Shown: positions 20,980-32,352 of the stretch, piece by piece
Layout of the letters: each line of letters begins with the position of its first letter
Position numbering within the stretch: position 1 is the first letter of the stretch
From: Tatumella citrea
GTDB lineage: Bacteria > Pseudomonadota > Gammaproteobacteria > Enterobacterales > Enterobacteriaceae
DNA: 64,000 nucleotides
Assembly (NCBI RefSeq): GCF_002163585.1
Contig: NZ_CP015579.1
Location: forward strand, 1,736,001 to 1,800,000
Direction: 5' to 3'
Notes under the pieces: generated by a model
The model's input: only the letters and a program-made list of their open reading frames with translations
Told to the model about the DNA's origin: nothing
Database searches by the model: none
Translations under genes and position numbers: made by a program

Positions 20980-21966
20980 ATGAATTCTGTAAAAAGTACG
21001 GTAGTCGCCGAAATTGGGCTGTTAATTTACCGGGACTGTCAGCTCGCAGCCGTGTACGGACTAACCGACATGTTCAGGATAGCCGCTGAGTGGGCTGAGA
21101 GCATTTCTGGAGAGGATCGCAAACTGGCGATACGCGTTTCGCATTGGCAGGTAAATGAAGGGATTGATACGGTGGAATGTGTCTGGGACAGCCATCCGGA
21201 TGAACCTCACCGCATAAGCTATCTGGTTGTACCGCCAAGTCTGGTGATGCCCGCGCGGATGACATCAATGAAGGTGCCTGCTGACTGGATGAGCATACTC
21301 TATGATCAAGGTGTTGTTCTGTGTTCCGTTTGTGCAGGTGCATTTGTTCTGGCAGAAACCGGGTTAATTAATCACCGCCGGGCAACAACGCACTGGGCCT
21401 TTGCGCAAACATTAGCCGACCGTTTTCCAGCGATAGACGTTGTTGCGGAGAAAATGGTTATCGACGATGGCGATATAATTACCGCTGGCGGCATTCTTGC
21501 CTGGATAGATCTGGGGCTAACGTTGATTGAGAAAATATCAGGAACCAGCACAATGATTGCCACTGCCCGATTTTTGCTGGTCGATCCCCCAAGACGTGAA
21601 CAAAGTCCTTATAGCGTATTTATCCCTAATTTTGAGCATGGCGACAGCAAGATTTTGCTTGTCCAGCATCACTTACATGCCTGCTATTCCGAGCAGCACA
21701 GCATTGAAACGCTAGCCGCACGGGTGTCCTTGTCACCCCGGACCTTTCTCCGCCATTTCCAGAAAGCGACGGGATTAAGGCCGACGGATTATTTACAACA
21801 GGTCAGGATAATGAAAGCGCGGGACGCGCTGGAGCTTACAGGGCGTCCTGTTGATGTGATTGCGTGGGAAGTGGGATACACCGACTCTTCAGCCTTCCGC
21901 AAGATCTTCCGCAAAATTGTGGGCGTGACGCCTGGCCAGCATCGGCAACGTTTTAGCACTGATTGA
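20980..21966 (+). CDS. GlxA-type transcriptional regulator (DJ-1/PfpI domain plus AraC HTH)
   Basis: A 328-residue regulator. The N-terminal 190 residues form a class-I glutamine amidotransferase-like (DJ-1/PfpI) domain, with a Cys in VVLCSVCAGAFVLAETG at the usual nucleophile elbow. The last 100 residues are a double AraC/XylS HTH containing LSPRTFLRHFQKATG and VAWEVGY-like words. A GTG six codons upstream is an alternative start. It faces the Tat-exported hydrolase and a palindrome lies between them, so it probably controls that enzyme. The ligand is unknown. Confidence 0.9.
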   Translation: MNSVKSTVVAEIGLLIYRDCQLAAVYGLTDMFRIAAEWAESISGEDRKLAIRVSHWQVNEGIDTVECVWDSHPDEPHRISYLVVPPSLVMPARMTSMKVPADWMSILYDQGVVLCSVCAGAFVLAETGLINHRRATTHWAFAQTLADRFPAIDVVAEKMVIDDGDIITAGGILAWIDLGLTLIEKISGTSTMIATARFLLVDPPRREQSPYSVFIPNFEHGDSKILLVQHHLHACYSEQHSIETLAARVSLSPRTFLRHFQKATGLRPTDYLQQVRIMKARDALELTGRPVDVIAWEVGYTDSSAFRKIFRKIVGVTPGQHRQRFSTD

Positions 21967-22340
21967 TTTGTTGCTATTGTTTTAAACCAGGGTGGCCAGC
22001 CTGATAAGGTTAGGCGAGGAGCGCTTATCGTTTATCGGGGTTTCCCAGCCATCCTGTGTGCAAAGCACTGTAATATTGCGCTAGTTCAGAATCGCCTGTT
22101 CTTATGACTACCCAAAACGCTCACGTTGTAAGCTTCACCTTTGAGTGATGTCGGCTCATGGCACATAGCGGACGCTAAGGAATCCGTTTTGTCCCCGGTG
22201 TACTTTCCAGTTTTGGTTGTATTCAGCCTTCGCGTGCCGGTTTTCTATGCAACACCCAACAAAAAATCCACGCCTGAGCGTGGATTTTCGTAATTCAGCC
22301 TGACTGCGCAAAAAGCTATCCTTTCGCGCAGCTTTGGAAA
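21967..22340. other. 374-bp intergenic region without a gene
   Basis: Between the GlxA-type regulator and convergent ychF. Only the ychF terminator at its right end is recognisable. A short GC-rich stretch around 22145-22180 contains AGCGGACG, whose complement GTCCGCT also appears just after the GNAT gene at 19208; it could be a decayed shared non-coding element. Confidence 0.4.
22261..22288 (-). terminator. Rho-independent terminator of ychF
   Basis: ATCCACGC and GCGTGGAT pair around a CTGA loop (22266-22285). On the minus strand the stem is followed by a run of T, as expected after the ychF stop at 22341. Confidence 0.88.
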
Positions 22341-23432
22341 TCAGACATTAAACAGGAAGTTCATAATATCGCCGTCTTTGACGATATACTCTTTTCCTTC
22401 GGCGCGCATTTTGCCGGCTTCTTTGGCACCTTGTTCACCTTTGCAGGCTACAAAGTCATCAAAGGCGATGGTCTGGGCGCGGATAAAGCCTTTTTCGAAG
22501 TCGGTGTGGATTTTACCGGCAGCCTGTGGGGCGGTAGCGCCGACAGGGATGGTCCAGGCACGGACTTCTTTAACACCGGCAGTGAAGTAGGTCTGCAGGT
22601 TAAGCAGGGCATAACCGGCGCGGATGACGCGGTTCAGACCAGGTTCTTCCAGACCCAGTTCGGCCATAAACTCTTCACGGTCAGCGTCGTCCAGTTCAGC
22701 GATATCAGATTCAACCGCCGCACATACCGGAACGACTACAGAACCTTCCTGATCGGCAATCTCACGTACTTTATCGAGGAACGGGTTGTTCTCGAAACCA
22801 TCTTCGGTGACGTTGGCAATGTACATGGTCGGTTTCAGGGTCAGGAAACTCAGGTAGCGAATCAGCGCTTTTTCGTCTTCATCCAGGCCCAGGGAACGCA
22901 GCATACCGGCGTTTTCCAGTTGTGGCAGACATTTTTCCAGAACTTCCAGCTCAGCTTTAGCGTCTTTATCGCCGCCTTTAGCTTTCTTCTGTAAACGGTG
23001 AATCGCACGCTCACAAGTGTCCAGGTCAGACAGGGCGAGTTCGGTGTTAATCACTTCGATATCGTCGGCAGGGCTGACTTTGCCGGCAACGTGAATGATA
23101 TTGTCATCTTCAAAACAACGAACCACGTGACCGATAGCTTCGGTTTCACGGATGTTGGTCAGGAACTGGTTACCCAGGCCTTCACCTTTGGAAGCGCCTT
23201 TCACCAGACCGGCGATATCGACAAATTCCATGGTGGTGGCGATGGTGCGCTGCGGTTTTACGATTTCTGCCAGCTTGTCCAGACGCGGGTCAGGCATGGG
23301 AACCACACCGGTATTGGGTTCGATGGTACAGAACGGAAAGTTAGCCGCCTCGATACCTGCTTTGGTCAGCGCGTTAAACAGGGTGGATTTACCAACATTT
23401 GGCAGGCCCACGATACCGCATTTAAATCCCAT
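22341..23432 (-). CDS. ychF: Redox-responsive P-loop ATPase YchF
   Basis: A 363-residue Obg/OLA1-family protein that binds ribosomes and hydrolyses ATP, although it carries GTPase-like motifs. P-loop GLPNVGKST begins at residue 9, G3 DIAGL lies near residue 68, and NVTED occurs where Ras-like proteins have NKxD, the change that gives ATP preference. The C-terminal TGS domain is the last ~85 residues. It pairs with pth, 115 bp upstream on the same strand, as in E. coli. Confidence 0.97.
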   Translation of the reverse strand: MGFKCGIVGLPNVGKSTLFNALTKAGIEAANFPFCTIEPNTGVVPMPDPRLDKLAEIVKPQRTIATTMEFVDIAGLVKGASKGEGLGNQFLTNIRETEAIGHVVRCFEDDNIIHVAGKVSPADDIEVINTELALSDLDTCERAIHRLQKKAKGGDKDAKAELEVLEKCLPQLENAGMLRSLGLDEDEKALIRYLSFLTLKPTMYIANVTEDGFENNPFLDKVREIADQEGSVVVPVCAAVESDIAELDDADREEFMAELGLEEPGLNRVIRAGYALLNLQTYFTAGVKEVRAWTIPVGATAPQAAGKIHTDFEKGFIRAQTIAFDDFVACKGEQGAKEAGKMRAEGKEYIVKDGDIMNFLFNV

Positions 23433-23547
23433 GCTTGAGTTACCTTATAACGTTTTGGCGGCTGCATATCAGGCAGCCGTCGGATCTGTAAAATTTCGCC
23501 GCATTATACACACAACCGGCCATGAAGGCGCGGATTTCCGGCAGGGT

Positions 23548-24135
23548 TCAGCCGGCTTTAAATGCGTGCAGGCGATTCATCGCTTTCAGGAGATCGTGTT
23601 TTAGCCACACTTCGGTACAACGTGCCGCTTCATCAATCGCCTCATCAATGAGTTTCTGTTCACTCTGCGGTGGCTTGCCGAGGACAAAACCGGTGACTTT
23701 ATTACGATCGCCCGGATGACCAATACCGATGCGCAGGCGGTGAAAGTTAGGGTTGTTGCCCAGTTTACTGATGATATCTTTCAGCCCGTTATGGCCACCG
23801 TGTCCGCCACCCAGCTTAAATTTTGCGACGCCTGGTGGCATATCCAGTTCATCATGAGCCACCAGAATCTCTTCGGGGGCAATACGATAAAAGGTAGCCA
23901 TCGCAGCAACAGCTTTACCACTCAGGTTCATAAAGGTGGTGGGTACCAGCAGACGGACGTCATTACCGGCCAGGTTCAGCCGCGCGGTATAGCCATAAAA
24001 TTTAGGCTCTTCCTTTAATGACTGATTATGCCGTTCTGCCAAAAGATCCAGGTACCAGGCCCCTGCATTGTGCCGTGTAGCGGCATATTCCGCACCAGGG
24101 TTTGCCAGTCCCACAATCAGTTTAATGCTGCTCAC
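23548..24135 (-). CDS. pth: Peptidyl-tRNA hydrolase
   Basis: Cytoplasmic enzyme that frees tRNA from prematurely released peptidyl-tRNA. The 195 residues match the bacterial norm. The catalytic His22 is in ATRHNAG, preceded by [14 protein letters not shown], the DELD segment and [10 protein letters not shown] are all conserved. A GTG at 24135 is the start, preceded by GGAA, with a stop codon just upstream in frame. It lies in the conserved pth-ychF pair. Confidence 0.97.
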   Translation of the reverse strand: MSSIKLIVGLANPGAEYAATRHNAGAWYLDLLAERHNQSLKEEPKFYGYTARLNLAGNDVRLLVPTTFMNLSGKAVAAMATFYRIAPEEILVAHDELDMPPGVAKFKLGGGHGGHNGLKDIISKLGNNPNFHRLRIGIGHPGDRNKVTGFVLGKPPQSEQKLIDEAIDEAARCTEVWLKHDLLKAMNRLHAFKAG

Positions 24136-24325
24136 TATGTCGTTCCTGCCGTGATTACAAAACGCTATTTTACTGTGTGACTGTCAGAAGCACAAAGGGC
24201 TGTGACGATCGCATGAAATGTTCATTAACTTCCCGGTTTGTGATCTGTGTAGCAGTGTGTTGTAAAGTTGTTAATTAAAATTTTATTTAATTGTTCAACT
24301 GTTTCGCAGTGTGGGGAGAGACATC

Positions 24326-24592
24326 ATGAAACATAAACAGTGTCTGATGTACGGAAATACATTAATGGGTGCAGGACTGGTGGTCATTCTTGCCGGAATC
24401 GTGGTGGCGGTACTGAATCAGCTGCCATCCATTCACTTGCCGGATTTGGTGGTAGGACTGGCTATTTTTGCTATTTTCCTTGGGGCTTTGTTGTGGCTGA
24501 CCGGTGCACAGTTAGGCGGTCGCGAAAAAGTCTGCGACCGCTATTTTCTGTTACGCTACAACGGCTGTAAGTTACATCCTCGCCATAAATAA
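24326..24592 (+). CDS. ychH: YchH stress-induced inner-membrane protein
   Basis: An 88-residue protein matching E. coli YchH, with two hydrophobic helices, conserved NxLMGxGLVV and LNQLP words, and the C-terminal VCDRY motif. In E. coli it is CRP-activated and responds to stress. GGGGAGAG upstream supports the ATG at 24326. TGTGA at 24239 could be half of a CRP site, but the other half is poor. The 3' end overlaps the convergent diguanylate cyclase gene by 21 bp. Confidence 0.9.
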   Translation: MKHKQCLMYGNTLMGAGLVVILAGIVVAVLNQLPSIHLPDLVVGLAIFAIFLGALLWLTGAQLGGREKVCDRYFLLRYNGCKLHPRHK

Positions 24593-25723
24593 TTGGAAAC
24601 ACACACGGTTACGTCCGCTGGTTTTCGCCTTGTACAGAGCAAAATCAGCGGTTTCCAGCAGGCTGTTGACTGCAGGTTTCTGATGATCGACGATCGAACC
24701 GGTGGTAAATCCAATACTTACTGTATATGGGATCTGGCTACTGAGTGACTGTTCTGCCGCCTGACGAATTTGTTCACATAGCTCACCAGCCTGTTCCTGG
24801 CTGAGTAACCCGATTGCCGCAAATTCCTCGCCACCGAGACGTGCAAAGCACAGGTGCGGAGGGATTTTCTCACTGACTCGCTGACAAAAATCCAGCAGTA
24901 TTTCGTCGCCTTTGAAATGACCGTGGGTGTCATTAATTGATTTAAAATGGTCCAGGTCAAAAATAATGGCAGTGCAGGGCCGTTGCTGGCTGCGTCTGAT
25001 AATTTCAGCAGCCACCAGATATAACCCTCGCCGGTTTAAAGTATTAGTCAACGGATCAATCTGCGACATCCGATCCAGTTTCAACTGGCTGCGTTCATTC
25101 ACCATTGCCAGCAGAGTAAAGGATAACCCGATAATAAATAAAATAGACTCAAGAATAACGTATAAAGAAAAATGGCTGCCGGCAATAGCTCCGTTACGGT
25201 TGTCTGGCGCGAACTGATCAAACAACAGACGGGCGAACTGAAATAACAGATGAATAGAGACCAGTATAATCGCTGGCCAGAAAGTGGTTTTAATTATCTG
25301 CCTCAGGCGGCACAGCTCAAAAAAGAAGGCAGCACTGTACAGACCGCAAAGCAGTGTAATAGTGACAATGCGTGACGGCAAATTATGATAAAAAGCGGGG
25401 TACAGACAGAATACCGGCCAGAGCAGGCAACTGCTTAGCCACAAATAGCCGACCGGGCGTTCCCCCAGCGAACGCAGGATGTTAACCATCAGGCCATAGC
25501 TTAGTAACAGTAAGCTGTTGGAAACAACTACTGGCAGAAAATGGTAACCTTTGTTGCGCAGGCTGCTGAGAAATACTGCACTCATAGTAATAGCCAGAAT
25601 TAATGCCATATGTCCCAGCTCTCGTTGGCGTTTTCCGCCAAGCCAGGCAAAAATATAAATAATAGTCAGAAAGCCCAGAATATATAATTCACAAACAAAC
25701 AGTGTATAAATATCGAGTAACAT
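24572..25723 (-). CDS. Membrane diguanylate cyclase (GGDEF)
   Basis: A 383-residue enzyme predicted to make c-di-GMP from two GTP. Residues 1-210 contain about seven hydrophobic segments forming a membrane sensor. The GGDEF domain spans about residues 222-380, with RLGGEEF (GGEEF at 297-301) and FDLDHFKSIND, consistent with an active cyclase. The RxxD inhibitory site normally found just before the signature is absent, so product feedback may be weak. GGGGA spacing favours the ATG at 25723 over 25729. It sits where E. coli has dauA, between ychH and prs. Confidence 0.92.
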   Translation of the reverse strand: MLLDIYTLFVCELYILGFLTIIYIFAWLGGKRQRELGHMALILAITMSAVFLSSLRNKGYHFLPVVVSNSLLLLSYGLMVNILRSLGERPVGYLWLSSCLLWPVFCLYPAFYHNLPSRIVTITLLCGLYSAAFFFELCRLRQIIKTTFWPAIILVSIHLLFQFARLLFDQFAPDNRNGAIAGSHFSLYVILESILFIIGLSFTLLAMVNERSQLKLDRMSQIDPLTNTLNRRGLYLVAAEIIRRSQQRPCTAIIFDLDHFKSINDTHGHFKGDEILLDFCQRVSEKIPPHLCFARLGGEEFAAIGLLSQEQAGELCEQIRQAAEQSLSSQIPYTVSIGFTTGSIVDHQKPAVNSLLETADFALYKAKTSGRNRVCFQLFMARM

Positions 25724-25907
25724 ATACATTCCCCGAATAAAGCGCTAAATAAAACCGTACGCTAATATAAGTAAATCATCTGACTTAATATCTGACAGAT
25801 GGATTCTTTAGTTATTCCCGGCAAGACATTACAATAGAATATTAAAATATATGCATCGGAAGAGATTTTTTATTATTAACAGACAGGTAACACAGTCATT
25901 TGCAATC

Positions 25908-25933
25908 AAAAAGACCGGGCACGAAGCCCGGTC
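25908..25933 (-). terminator. Rho-independent terminator of prs
   Basis: GACCGGGC (25913-25920) and GCCCGGTC (25926-25933) form a GC-rich stem around ACGAA. On the minus strand it is followed by five T. It lies 28 bp after the prs stop. Confidence 0.9.
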
Positions 25934-25960
25934 CTTTACTCGTCAATGAATAAGCAGTAA

Positions 25961-27019
<1,059 letters not shown>

Positions 27020-27034
27020 TCACGCACACGCTGA

Positions 27035-27889
27035 TCACTCAGATAACATTGTTTGTAGCGGTGAAGTATTCACTCCACGCGCAACAAAAGCCGTTATCCA
27101 CTCAGGAGCGAGTTCAAGAACCTGCCGGGCAGCTTCCTCGGTGTCGAACTCGGCAAACACACAGGCGCCGGTCCCGGTCAGGCGTGATGGCGCGTATTCT
27201 AACAGCCAGACGAGCAATTCATCAACCTTACGAAAACGTTTTCTTACGACTGGCTCACAATCATTCAGCCAGTTGCTATTCATTAGCTGGTTTAATGTCC
27301 GGTGCGGGCTGTCACGGGTCAGCTGTGGATCACCAAATACCAGCGGGGTAGGGATACTTACCCCGGGATGTGCAACCAGATACCATTTCTCCGGAGGAGT
27401 CGCCGGGTGAAGTTGTTCACCGACACCTTCGGCAAAAGCGGCAAATCCGTGGACAAACACCGGCACATCGGCGCCGAGCTGCAGCCCCAGTTTTGCCAGA
27501 AATTCCGCGGAGTATCCGCATTGCCATAGGTGGTTGAGTGCTACCAGCACCGTGGCCGCATTCGATGACCCCCCCCCCAGACCACCGCCCATCGGAATTT
27601 TTTTCTGCACCGCAAATACAGCACCGGCACTTTCGGCCACCCGGTTTTCCGACAGCGCAGCAGCTTTGAGTAAACGTGCTGCACGAATAATTAAATTATC
27701 CTCATCGGCCACCGAGTCAACCGGTTGTGCCATTACCAACTGACCGTTGCTGGTAACTTCAATCTCAAGGCTGTCACCATAATCCAGAAACTGAAACAGA
27801 GTTTGCAGGTTGTGGTAGCCATCACTGCGTTGCCCGGTAATATAAAGGAACAGATTAAGTTTTGCCGGGCTGGGCCAGGTCGTCATCAT
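27035..27889 (-). CDS. ispE: 4-diphosphocytidyl-2-C-methyl-D-erythritol kinase
   Basis: Fourth step of the MEP isoprenoid pathway: ATP-dependent phosphorylation of CDP-methylerythritol. The GHMP kinase fold is clear, with [16 protein letters not shown] at the N-terminus and the ATP loop [15 protein letters not shown] (about residues 97-111). The 284-residue length fits. The ATG overlaps the lolB stop by 4 bp, implying translational coupling; a second ATG immediately follows. Confidence 0.97.
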   Translation of the reverse strand: MMTTWPSPAKLNLFLYITGQRSDGYHNLQTLFQFLDYGDSLEIEVTSNGQLVMAQPVDSVADEDNLIIRAARLLKAAALSENRVAESAGAVFAVQKKIPMGGGLGGGSSNAATVLVALNHLWQCGYSAEFLAKLGLQLGADVPVFVHGFAAFAEGVGEQLHPATPPEKWYLVAHPGVSIPTPLVFGDPQLTRDSPHRTLNQLMNSNWLNDCEPVVRKRFRKVDELLVWLLEYAPSRLTGTGACVFAEFDTEEAARQVLELAPEWITAFVARGVNTSPLQTMLSE

Positions 27890-28512
27890 GGCAATTTCCA
27901 GCTATCCATACGCAGTTTGATGGTTAAATCTCCGGTGGTGACTTCCAGATCTGCTGGCAGAGCTGGTTTCACATCCTGACGATACGCATTTATCGTCACA
28001 TTCCAGGTCTGACCGTCCTGAGTATAAGTGGCAGTGCGCAGCTGGTAATTATCGTTCAGGGTATAGCTGCTGGCTGAACCTGGCAGACCCAGCATCCACT
28101 GACGCAGGTTCTCCAGTGGGATTTTCATCCCGGTCAGCTCAGAAATCATTTTGGTCGCATCATGGCTGAAATAGCGTTTACCGGTGTTATCCACCAGTTG
28201 TACGGTCCCGCCCTGAGTATCCAGCTGCATTTCGGTACTGCCCAGCGGGTTAGTTAACAGCAAGCGGTAGCGATCACCGGCGGTTTGCTGCCAGTTATAA
28301 CGGGCATAGACTTTTTGCTGTGCAGACAGATAAGCAAATGCGCCTCTGGTCTGGAACGCGGTTACCTGTCTGACTTCACTGACATGTTGCTTCCATTGTG
28401 CGGAATCCGGGCTTTTACCAGGGCCCTGCGGGGCGGTTGTTACACAGGCGGTTAACAGCAGGCTGGCAAAAGGTAACAGCCGAACCAACCGGCGGGTATT
28501 AGTTAATCTCAC
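27886..28512 (-). CDS. lolB: Outer-membrane lipoprotein insertion factor LolB
   Basis: Receives lipoproteins from LolA and inserts them in the outer membrane. The 208-residue precursor has a basic start, a hydrophobic signal and lipobox LLTAC, with Cys22 as the lipidated residue. Conserved [27 protein letters not shown] and RQWMLGLPG segments match E. coli LolB. A GTG start is preceded by GAGGAG. It is divergent from hemA, as in related bacteria, and coupled to ispE. Confidence 0.96.
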   Translation of the reverse strand: MRLTNTRRLVRLLPFASLLLTACVTTAPQGPGKSPDSAQWKQHVSEVRQVTAFQTRGAFAYLSAQQKVYARYNWQQTAGDRYRLLLTNPLGSTEMQLDTQGGTVQLVDNTGKRYFSHDATKMISELTGMKIPLENLRQWMLGLPGSASSYTLNDNYQLRTATYTQDGQTWNVTINAYRQDVKPALPADLEVTTGDLTIKLRMDSWKLP

Positions 28513-28723
28513 GTAGTCATCTCCTCAGACCCGGATTTTACTGCAGATGGGCTAAACGCTACCGTCCCGGCATTTAACCGTCAATGCTATTCAGGGATTA
28601 TTGTGTGGCATCAGGTTAATCTTATTACAGTCATAGCTTTTGTATGGCTTTTCTTGATCTGACTCATCTTGTAGAATGGTTGTATAACCCTGACATTATT
28701 GGGACAACCCAACCACAATCGCC

Positions 28724-29980
28724 ATGACGCTTCTAGCACTCGGAATCAATCACAAAACGGCACCTGTCGCGTTGCGCGAACGGGTATCTTTTGGGCCGGA
28801 CACACTTGATAAAGCGCTGGACAGCCTGTTATCACAGCCAAAAGTACAAAGTGGCGTGGTACTCTCAACCTGCAACCGCACTGAGTTATACCTGAGTGTG
28901 GATGAAAATGATGATATTCAGGAACAGCTGGTGCGCTGGCTGTGCAGTTATCATCAGCTGAAAGAGGAAGATGTCAGGCAGAGCCTGTACTGGCATGAAA
29001 ATAATGCCGCAGTCAGCCATCTTATGCGGGTGGCCAGTGGCCTCGATTCGCTGGTGTTAGGTGAGCCGCAAATCCTCGGGCAGGTTAAAAAAGCCTTTGC
29101 TGAGTCACAACGCGGCCATGTGCTGAACAGCGAACTGGAACGGATGTTCCAGAAAACTTTCTCGGTAGCCAAGCGGGTTCGTACTGAAACTGAGATCGGT
29201 GCCAGTGCAGTGTCAGTGGCGTTTGCTGCCTGTACGCTGGCGCGGCAGATTTTCGAATCACTGTCTAAAGTTACGGTATTACTGGTTGGGGCAGGGGAAA
29301 CAATTGAGCTGGTGGCTCGTCATCTGCGTGAGCACCAGGTTAAAAAACTGATTATTGCTAACCGCACCCGTGAGCGTGCGCAACGGCTGGCAGAAGAAGT
29401 GGATGCCGAGGTGATCGAAATCGGCGACATTACGTCACGCTTACAGGATGCCGATATTATTATTTCTTCCACCGCCAGCCCGCTGCCTATCATCGGTAAA
29501 GGCATGGTGGAAAGCGCACTGAAAGCCCGGCGCAACCAGCCGATGCTGCTGGTGGATATTGCGGTACCACGCGATGTGGAACCGGAAGCGGGTAAGCTGG
29601 CGAATGCCTATTTATATACCGTAGATGACTTACAGGCGATTATTCAGCAGAATATGGCCCAGCGTGAAGCTGCGGCCGTTGAAGCCGAAAGTATTGTGGT
29701 CTACGAAAGTGGTGAGTTTATGTCCTGGCTGCGCGCGCAGTCAGCGGTAACTACCATTCGTGATTATCGTTCTCATGCGGATCAAATCCGTGAAGAACTG
29801 GAATCACGCGCGATGCTGGCTCTGGAACAAGGACAGGACGCTAAAAAAGTCCTGCAGGATCTGGCCCATAAACTGACCAATCGCCTGATTCACGCCCCGA
29901 CGAAATCCCTTCAGCAGGCTGCCCGCGACGGGGACGATGAACGTCTGCAAATTTTACGTGACGGTCTCGGCATTGAATAA
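28724..29980 (+). CDS. hemA: Glutamyl-tRNA reductase
   Basis: First committed step of C5 heme synthesis: NADPH reduction of glutamyl-tRNA to glutamate-1-semialdehyde. The 418 residues equal the E. coli length. The catalytic Cys50 lies in STCNRTELY. The NADPH domain has [13 protein letters not shown], and the C-terminal helical dimerisation domain closes the protein. It heads the conserved hemA-prfA-prmC operon. Its abundance in enterobacteria is set by proteolysis and heme. Confidence 0.98.
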   Translation: MTLLALGINHKTAPVALRERVSFGPDTLDKALDSLLSQPKVQSGVVLSTCNRTELYLSVDENDDIQEQLVRWLCSYHQLKEEDVRQSLYWHENNAAVSHLMRVASGLDSLVLGEPQILGQVKKAFAESQRGHVLNSELERMFQKTFSVAKRVRTETEIGASAVSVAFAACTLARQIFESLSKVTVLLVGAGETIELVARHLREHQVKKLIIANRTRERAQRLAEEVDAEVIEIGDITSRLQDADIIISSTASPLPIIGKGMVESALKARRNQPMLLVDIAVPRDVEPEAGKLANAYLYTVDDLQAIIQQNMAQREAAAVEAESIVVYESGEFMSWLRAQSAVTTIRDYRSHADQIREELESRAMLALEQGQDAKKVLQDLAHKLTNRLIHAPTKSLQQAARDGDDERLQILRDGLGIE

Positions 29981-30022
29981 TGCCGGGCCGCCCTTTTCTG
30001 TGAATGGATAAACCTCAAATAC

Positions 30023-31105
30023 ATGAAGACATCAATTGTTGCCAAACTCGAAGCGCTGCAGGAACGCCATGAAGAAGTAGAAGCGTTATTGGGGGATGCC
30101 GGGGTTATTGCCGACCAGGAGCGTTTTCGGGCACTGTCCCGTGAGTACGCTCAGTTAACCGACGTGACCCAATGCTTTCGCCACTGGCAGCAGGTTCAGG
30201 AAGATATTGAAACCGCAACACTGATGCTCGATGACCCGGAAATGCGCGATATGGCGCATGATGAACTGCAGGAAGCCAAAAGTCGCAGTGAGAGCCTGGA
30301 ACAGGAATTACAGGTTCTGTTGCTGCCAAAAGACCCGGACGATGAACGTCCTTGTTTCGTAGAAGTTCGTGCCGGTACCGGTGGTGACGAAGCCGCGCTG
30401 TTTGCCGGTGATCTGTTCCGCATGTACAGCCGTTATGCCGAAACCAACCGCTGGCGGGTTGAAATTGTCAGCGCCAACGAAGGTGAGCATGGCGGTTATA
30501 AAGAGGTGATTGCCAAAATTGCCGGTGATGGTGCCTATGGCCGGCTGAAATTTGAGTCTGGCGGACATCGCGTACAACGTGTCCCGGAAACCGAGTCACA
30601 GGGGCGAATTCACACCTCGGCTTGTACTGTCGCGGTTATGCCGGAGATTCCGGAAGCAGAACTGCCGGAAATTAACCCGTCAGACCTGAAAATTGATACT
30701 TTCCGTTCTTCAGGAGCGGGTGGTCAGCACGTTAACACCACCGATTCAGCCATCCGTATTACCCACCTGCCAACCGGCATTGTGGTGGAATGTCAGGATG
30801 AACGCTCGCAGCATAAGAACAAGGCCAAAGCACTGTCAGTGTTAGGGGCGCGTATCCATGCCGCTGAAATGGCACGCCGTCACGAAGCAGAAGCTTCAGC
30901 ACGACGTAACCTGCTGGGCAGCGGCGACCGTTCTGACCGCATTCGTACTTATAACTTCCCACAGGGCCGTGTAACCGATCACCGGATTAACCTGACGATT
31001 TATCGTCTGGATGAAACGATGGAAGGCAAACTGGACAGCCTGATTGAACCTATTGTTCAGGAGTATCAGGCGGATCAGTTAGCTGCACTGGCAGGCCAGG
31101 ATTAA
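30023..31105 (+). CDS. prfA: Peptide chain release factor 1
   Basis: Recognises UAG and UAA stop codons and triggers peptide release. The 360 residues match the RF1 length. The universal GGQ (233-235, in [10 protein letters not shown]) enters the peptidyl-transferase centre; its Gln is methylated by the next gene's product. The N-terminal coiled region and the decoding domain are intact. The stop codon overlaps the prmC start (TAATG), so the two are coupled. Confidence 0.98.
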   Translation: MKTSIVAKLEALQERHEEVEALLGDAGVIADQERFRALSREYAQLTDVTQCFRHWQQVQEDIETATLMLDDPEMRDMAHDELQEAKSRSESLEQELQVLLLPKDPDDERPCFVEVRAGTGGDEAALFAGDLFRMYSRYAETNRWRVEIVSANEGEHGGYKEVIAKIAGDGAYGRLKFESGGHRVQRVPETESQGRIHTSACTVAVMPEIPEAELPEINPSDLKIDTFRSSGAGGQHVNTTDSAIRITHLPTGIVVECQDERSQHKNKAKALSVLGARIHAAEMARRHEAEASARRNLLGSGDRSDRIRTYNFPQGRVTDHRINLTIYRLDETMEGKLDSLIEPIVQEYQADQLAALAGQD

Positions 31106-31953
31106 TGCGCATTCGCGACTGGCTGGCACACAGCCGTGTGGTTTTGCAACACAGTGAAAGCCCGAAACGGGATGGCGAAATCCTGCTCGGTTATGTGCTG
31201 GAAAAGTCCCGCAGCTGGCTAATCGCGTTTGATGATACCATCTTAACCGCCTCCCAGTTGGCGCAGCTGGATGAGCTGTTGAACCGCCGGCAGCAGGGCG
31301 AGCCGGTGGCTCATTTATTAGGTGAGCGTGAATTCTGGTCACTGCCGTTAAAGGTCAATAACAGCACCCTGATCCCTCGTCCGGATACCGAAGTACTGGT
31401 CGAAGTCGCGCTGGAATTACTGCCGGAAACACCCTGTGAAGTGCTGGACCTGGGGACCGGCAGCGGCGCGATTGCTCTGGCGCTCGGTTCAGAACGTCCG
31501 GACTGTGTGGTTACCGGTGTGGACCGGGTCGCAGAGGCGGTGGAACTGGCACAACAAAATGCGGCACAGCTGGCATTAAACCATTGCCATTTCAGGCAAA
31601 GTAACTGGTTCAGCCAACTACCCGCCAGCCGCTATCAGCTGATTGTCAGCAACCCTCCCTATATCGACGCTGATGATTACCACCTGCAACAGGGCGATGT
31701 GCGTTTTGAACCCCTGAGTGCGCTGGTGGCTGAAGAAGGGGGGCTGGCAGATTTACGACACATTATTGAACAAAGCCGCGACTGGCTGCACTCTGACGGC
31801 TGGCTGGTCCTTGAGCATGGCTGGCAGCAAGGTGAGGCAGTGCGCCAGTTGTTGCAGCACAGTGGCTACCGGCAGGTCGCAACCCGTAATGATTATGCAG
31901 GTAACCCGAGGGTTAGCTATGGTCAGTTTATTTCCGAACCGATGGCAGGATAA
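31105..31953 (+). CDS. prmC: Release factor glutamine methyltransferase
   Basis: Methylates the GGQ glutamine of RF1 and RF2 using S-adenosylmethionine. The SAM loop LDLGTGSGAI (residues 114-123) and the substrate-binding NPPY (183-186) are both present. The 282-residue length is typical. Translationally coupled to prfA (TAATG), and sirB2 follows at once. Confidence 0.97.
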   Translation: MRIRDWLAHSRVVLQHSESPKRDGEILLGYVLEKSRSWLIAFDDTILTASQLAQLDELLNRRQQGEPVAHLLGEREFWSLPLKVNNSTLIPRPDTEVLVEVALELLPETPCEVLDLGTGSGAIALALGSERPDCVVTGVDRVAEAVELAQQNAAQLALNHCHFRQSNWFSQLPASRYQLIVSNPPYIDADDYHLQQGDVRFEPLSALVAEEGGLADLRHIIEQSRDWLHSDGWLVLEHGWQQGEAVRQLLQHSGYRQVATRNDYAGNPRVSYGQFISEPMAG

Positions 31954-32352
31954 ATGAGCTCTCTTTATACGCCGGTACTGACATTGCATATGATCACCGT
32001 TTTTCTGACGGTGATTTTGTTCGTCAGCCGTTTTTACTGGAAAACCGTCAATTCTGCGATGATGCAGCGTCGCTGGGTGAAAATCACCCCACATATTAAT
32101 GATACGTTGCTGCTGCTGAGCGGGGTGTCACTGATTTTTATCACCCACTATTTTCCGTTTACTGAAGATGGTGGCTGGCTGACCGAAAAAATATTTGCGG
32201 TAGTTCTGTATATCGGCTTAGGATTTATCGCCTTTGGCGGTCGTGATTTTTCGCAGTTTACCCGCGGAATTGCATTTTGCGCCGCTCTGTTAATGCTGGG
32301 GATCATTCTCTGGCTGGCGATAAACAGAGTGCCGCTACTGGGGATGTTATGA
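31954..32352 (+). CDS. sirB2: SirB2 family inner-membrane protein
   Basis: A 132-residue protein with four hydrophobic helices belonging to the SirB family (E. coli YchQ). Salmonella sirB was first described as affecting invasion-gene expression; the molecular role is unknown. The ATG begins right after the prmC stop, and the end overlaps sirB1 by 4 bp, showing tight operon membership. Confidence 0.92.
   Translation: MSSLYTPVLTLHMITVFLTVILFVSRFYWKTVNSAMMQRRWVKITPHINDTLLLLSGVSLIFITHYFPFTEDGGWLTEKIFAVVLYIGLGFIAFGGRDFSQFTRGIAFCAALLMLGIILWLAINRVPLLGML

Noticed and set aside
22431..23438. Long plus-strand open frames opposite ychF
   Set aside because: They mirror the conserved minus-strand ychF gene and have no ribosome binding sites or family content.
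24239..24254. CRP site upstream of ychH
   Set aside because: One perfect TGTGA half, but the second half-site does not match TCACA.
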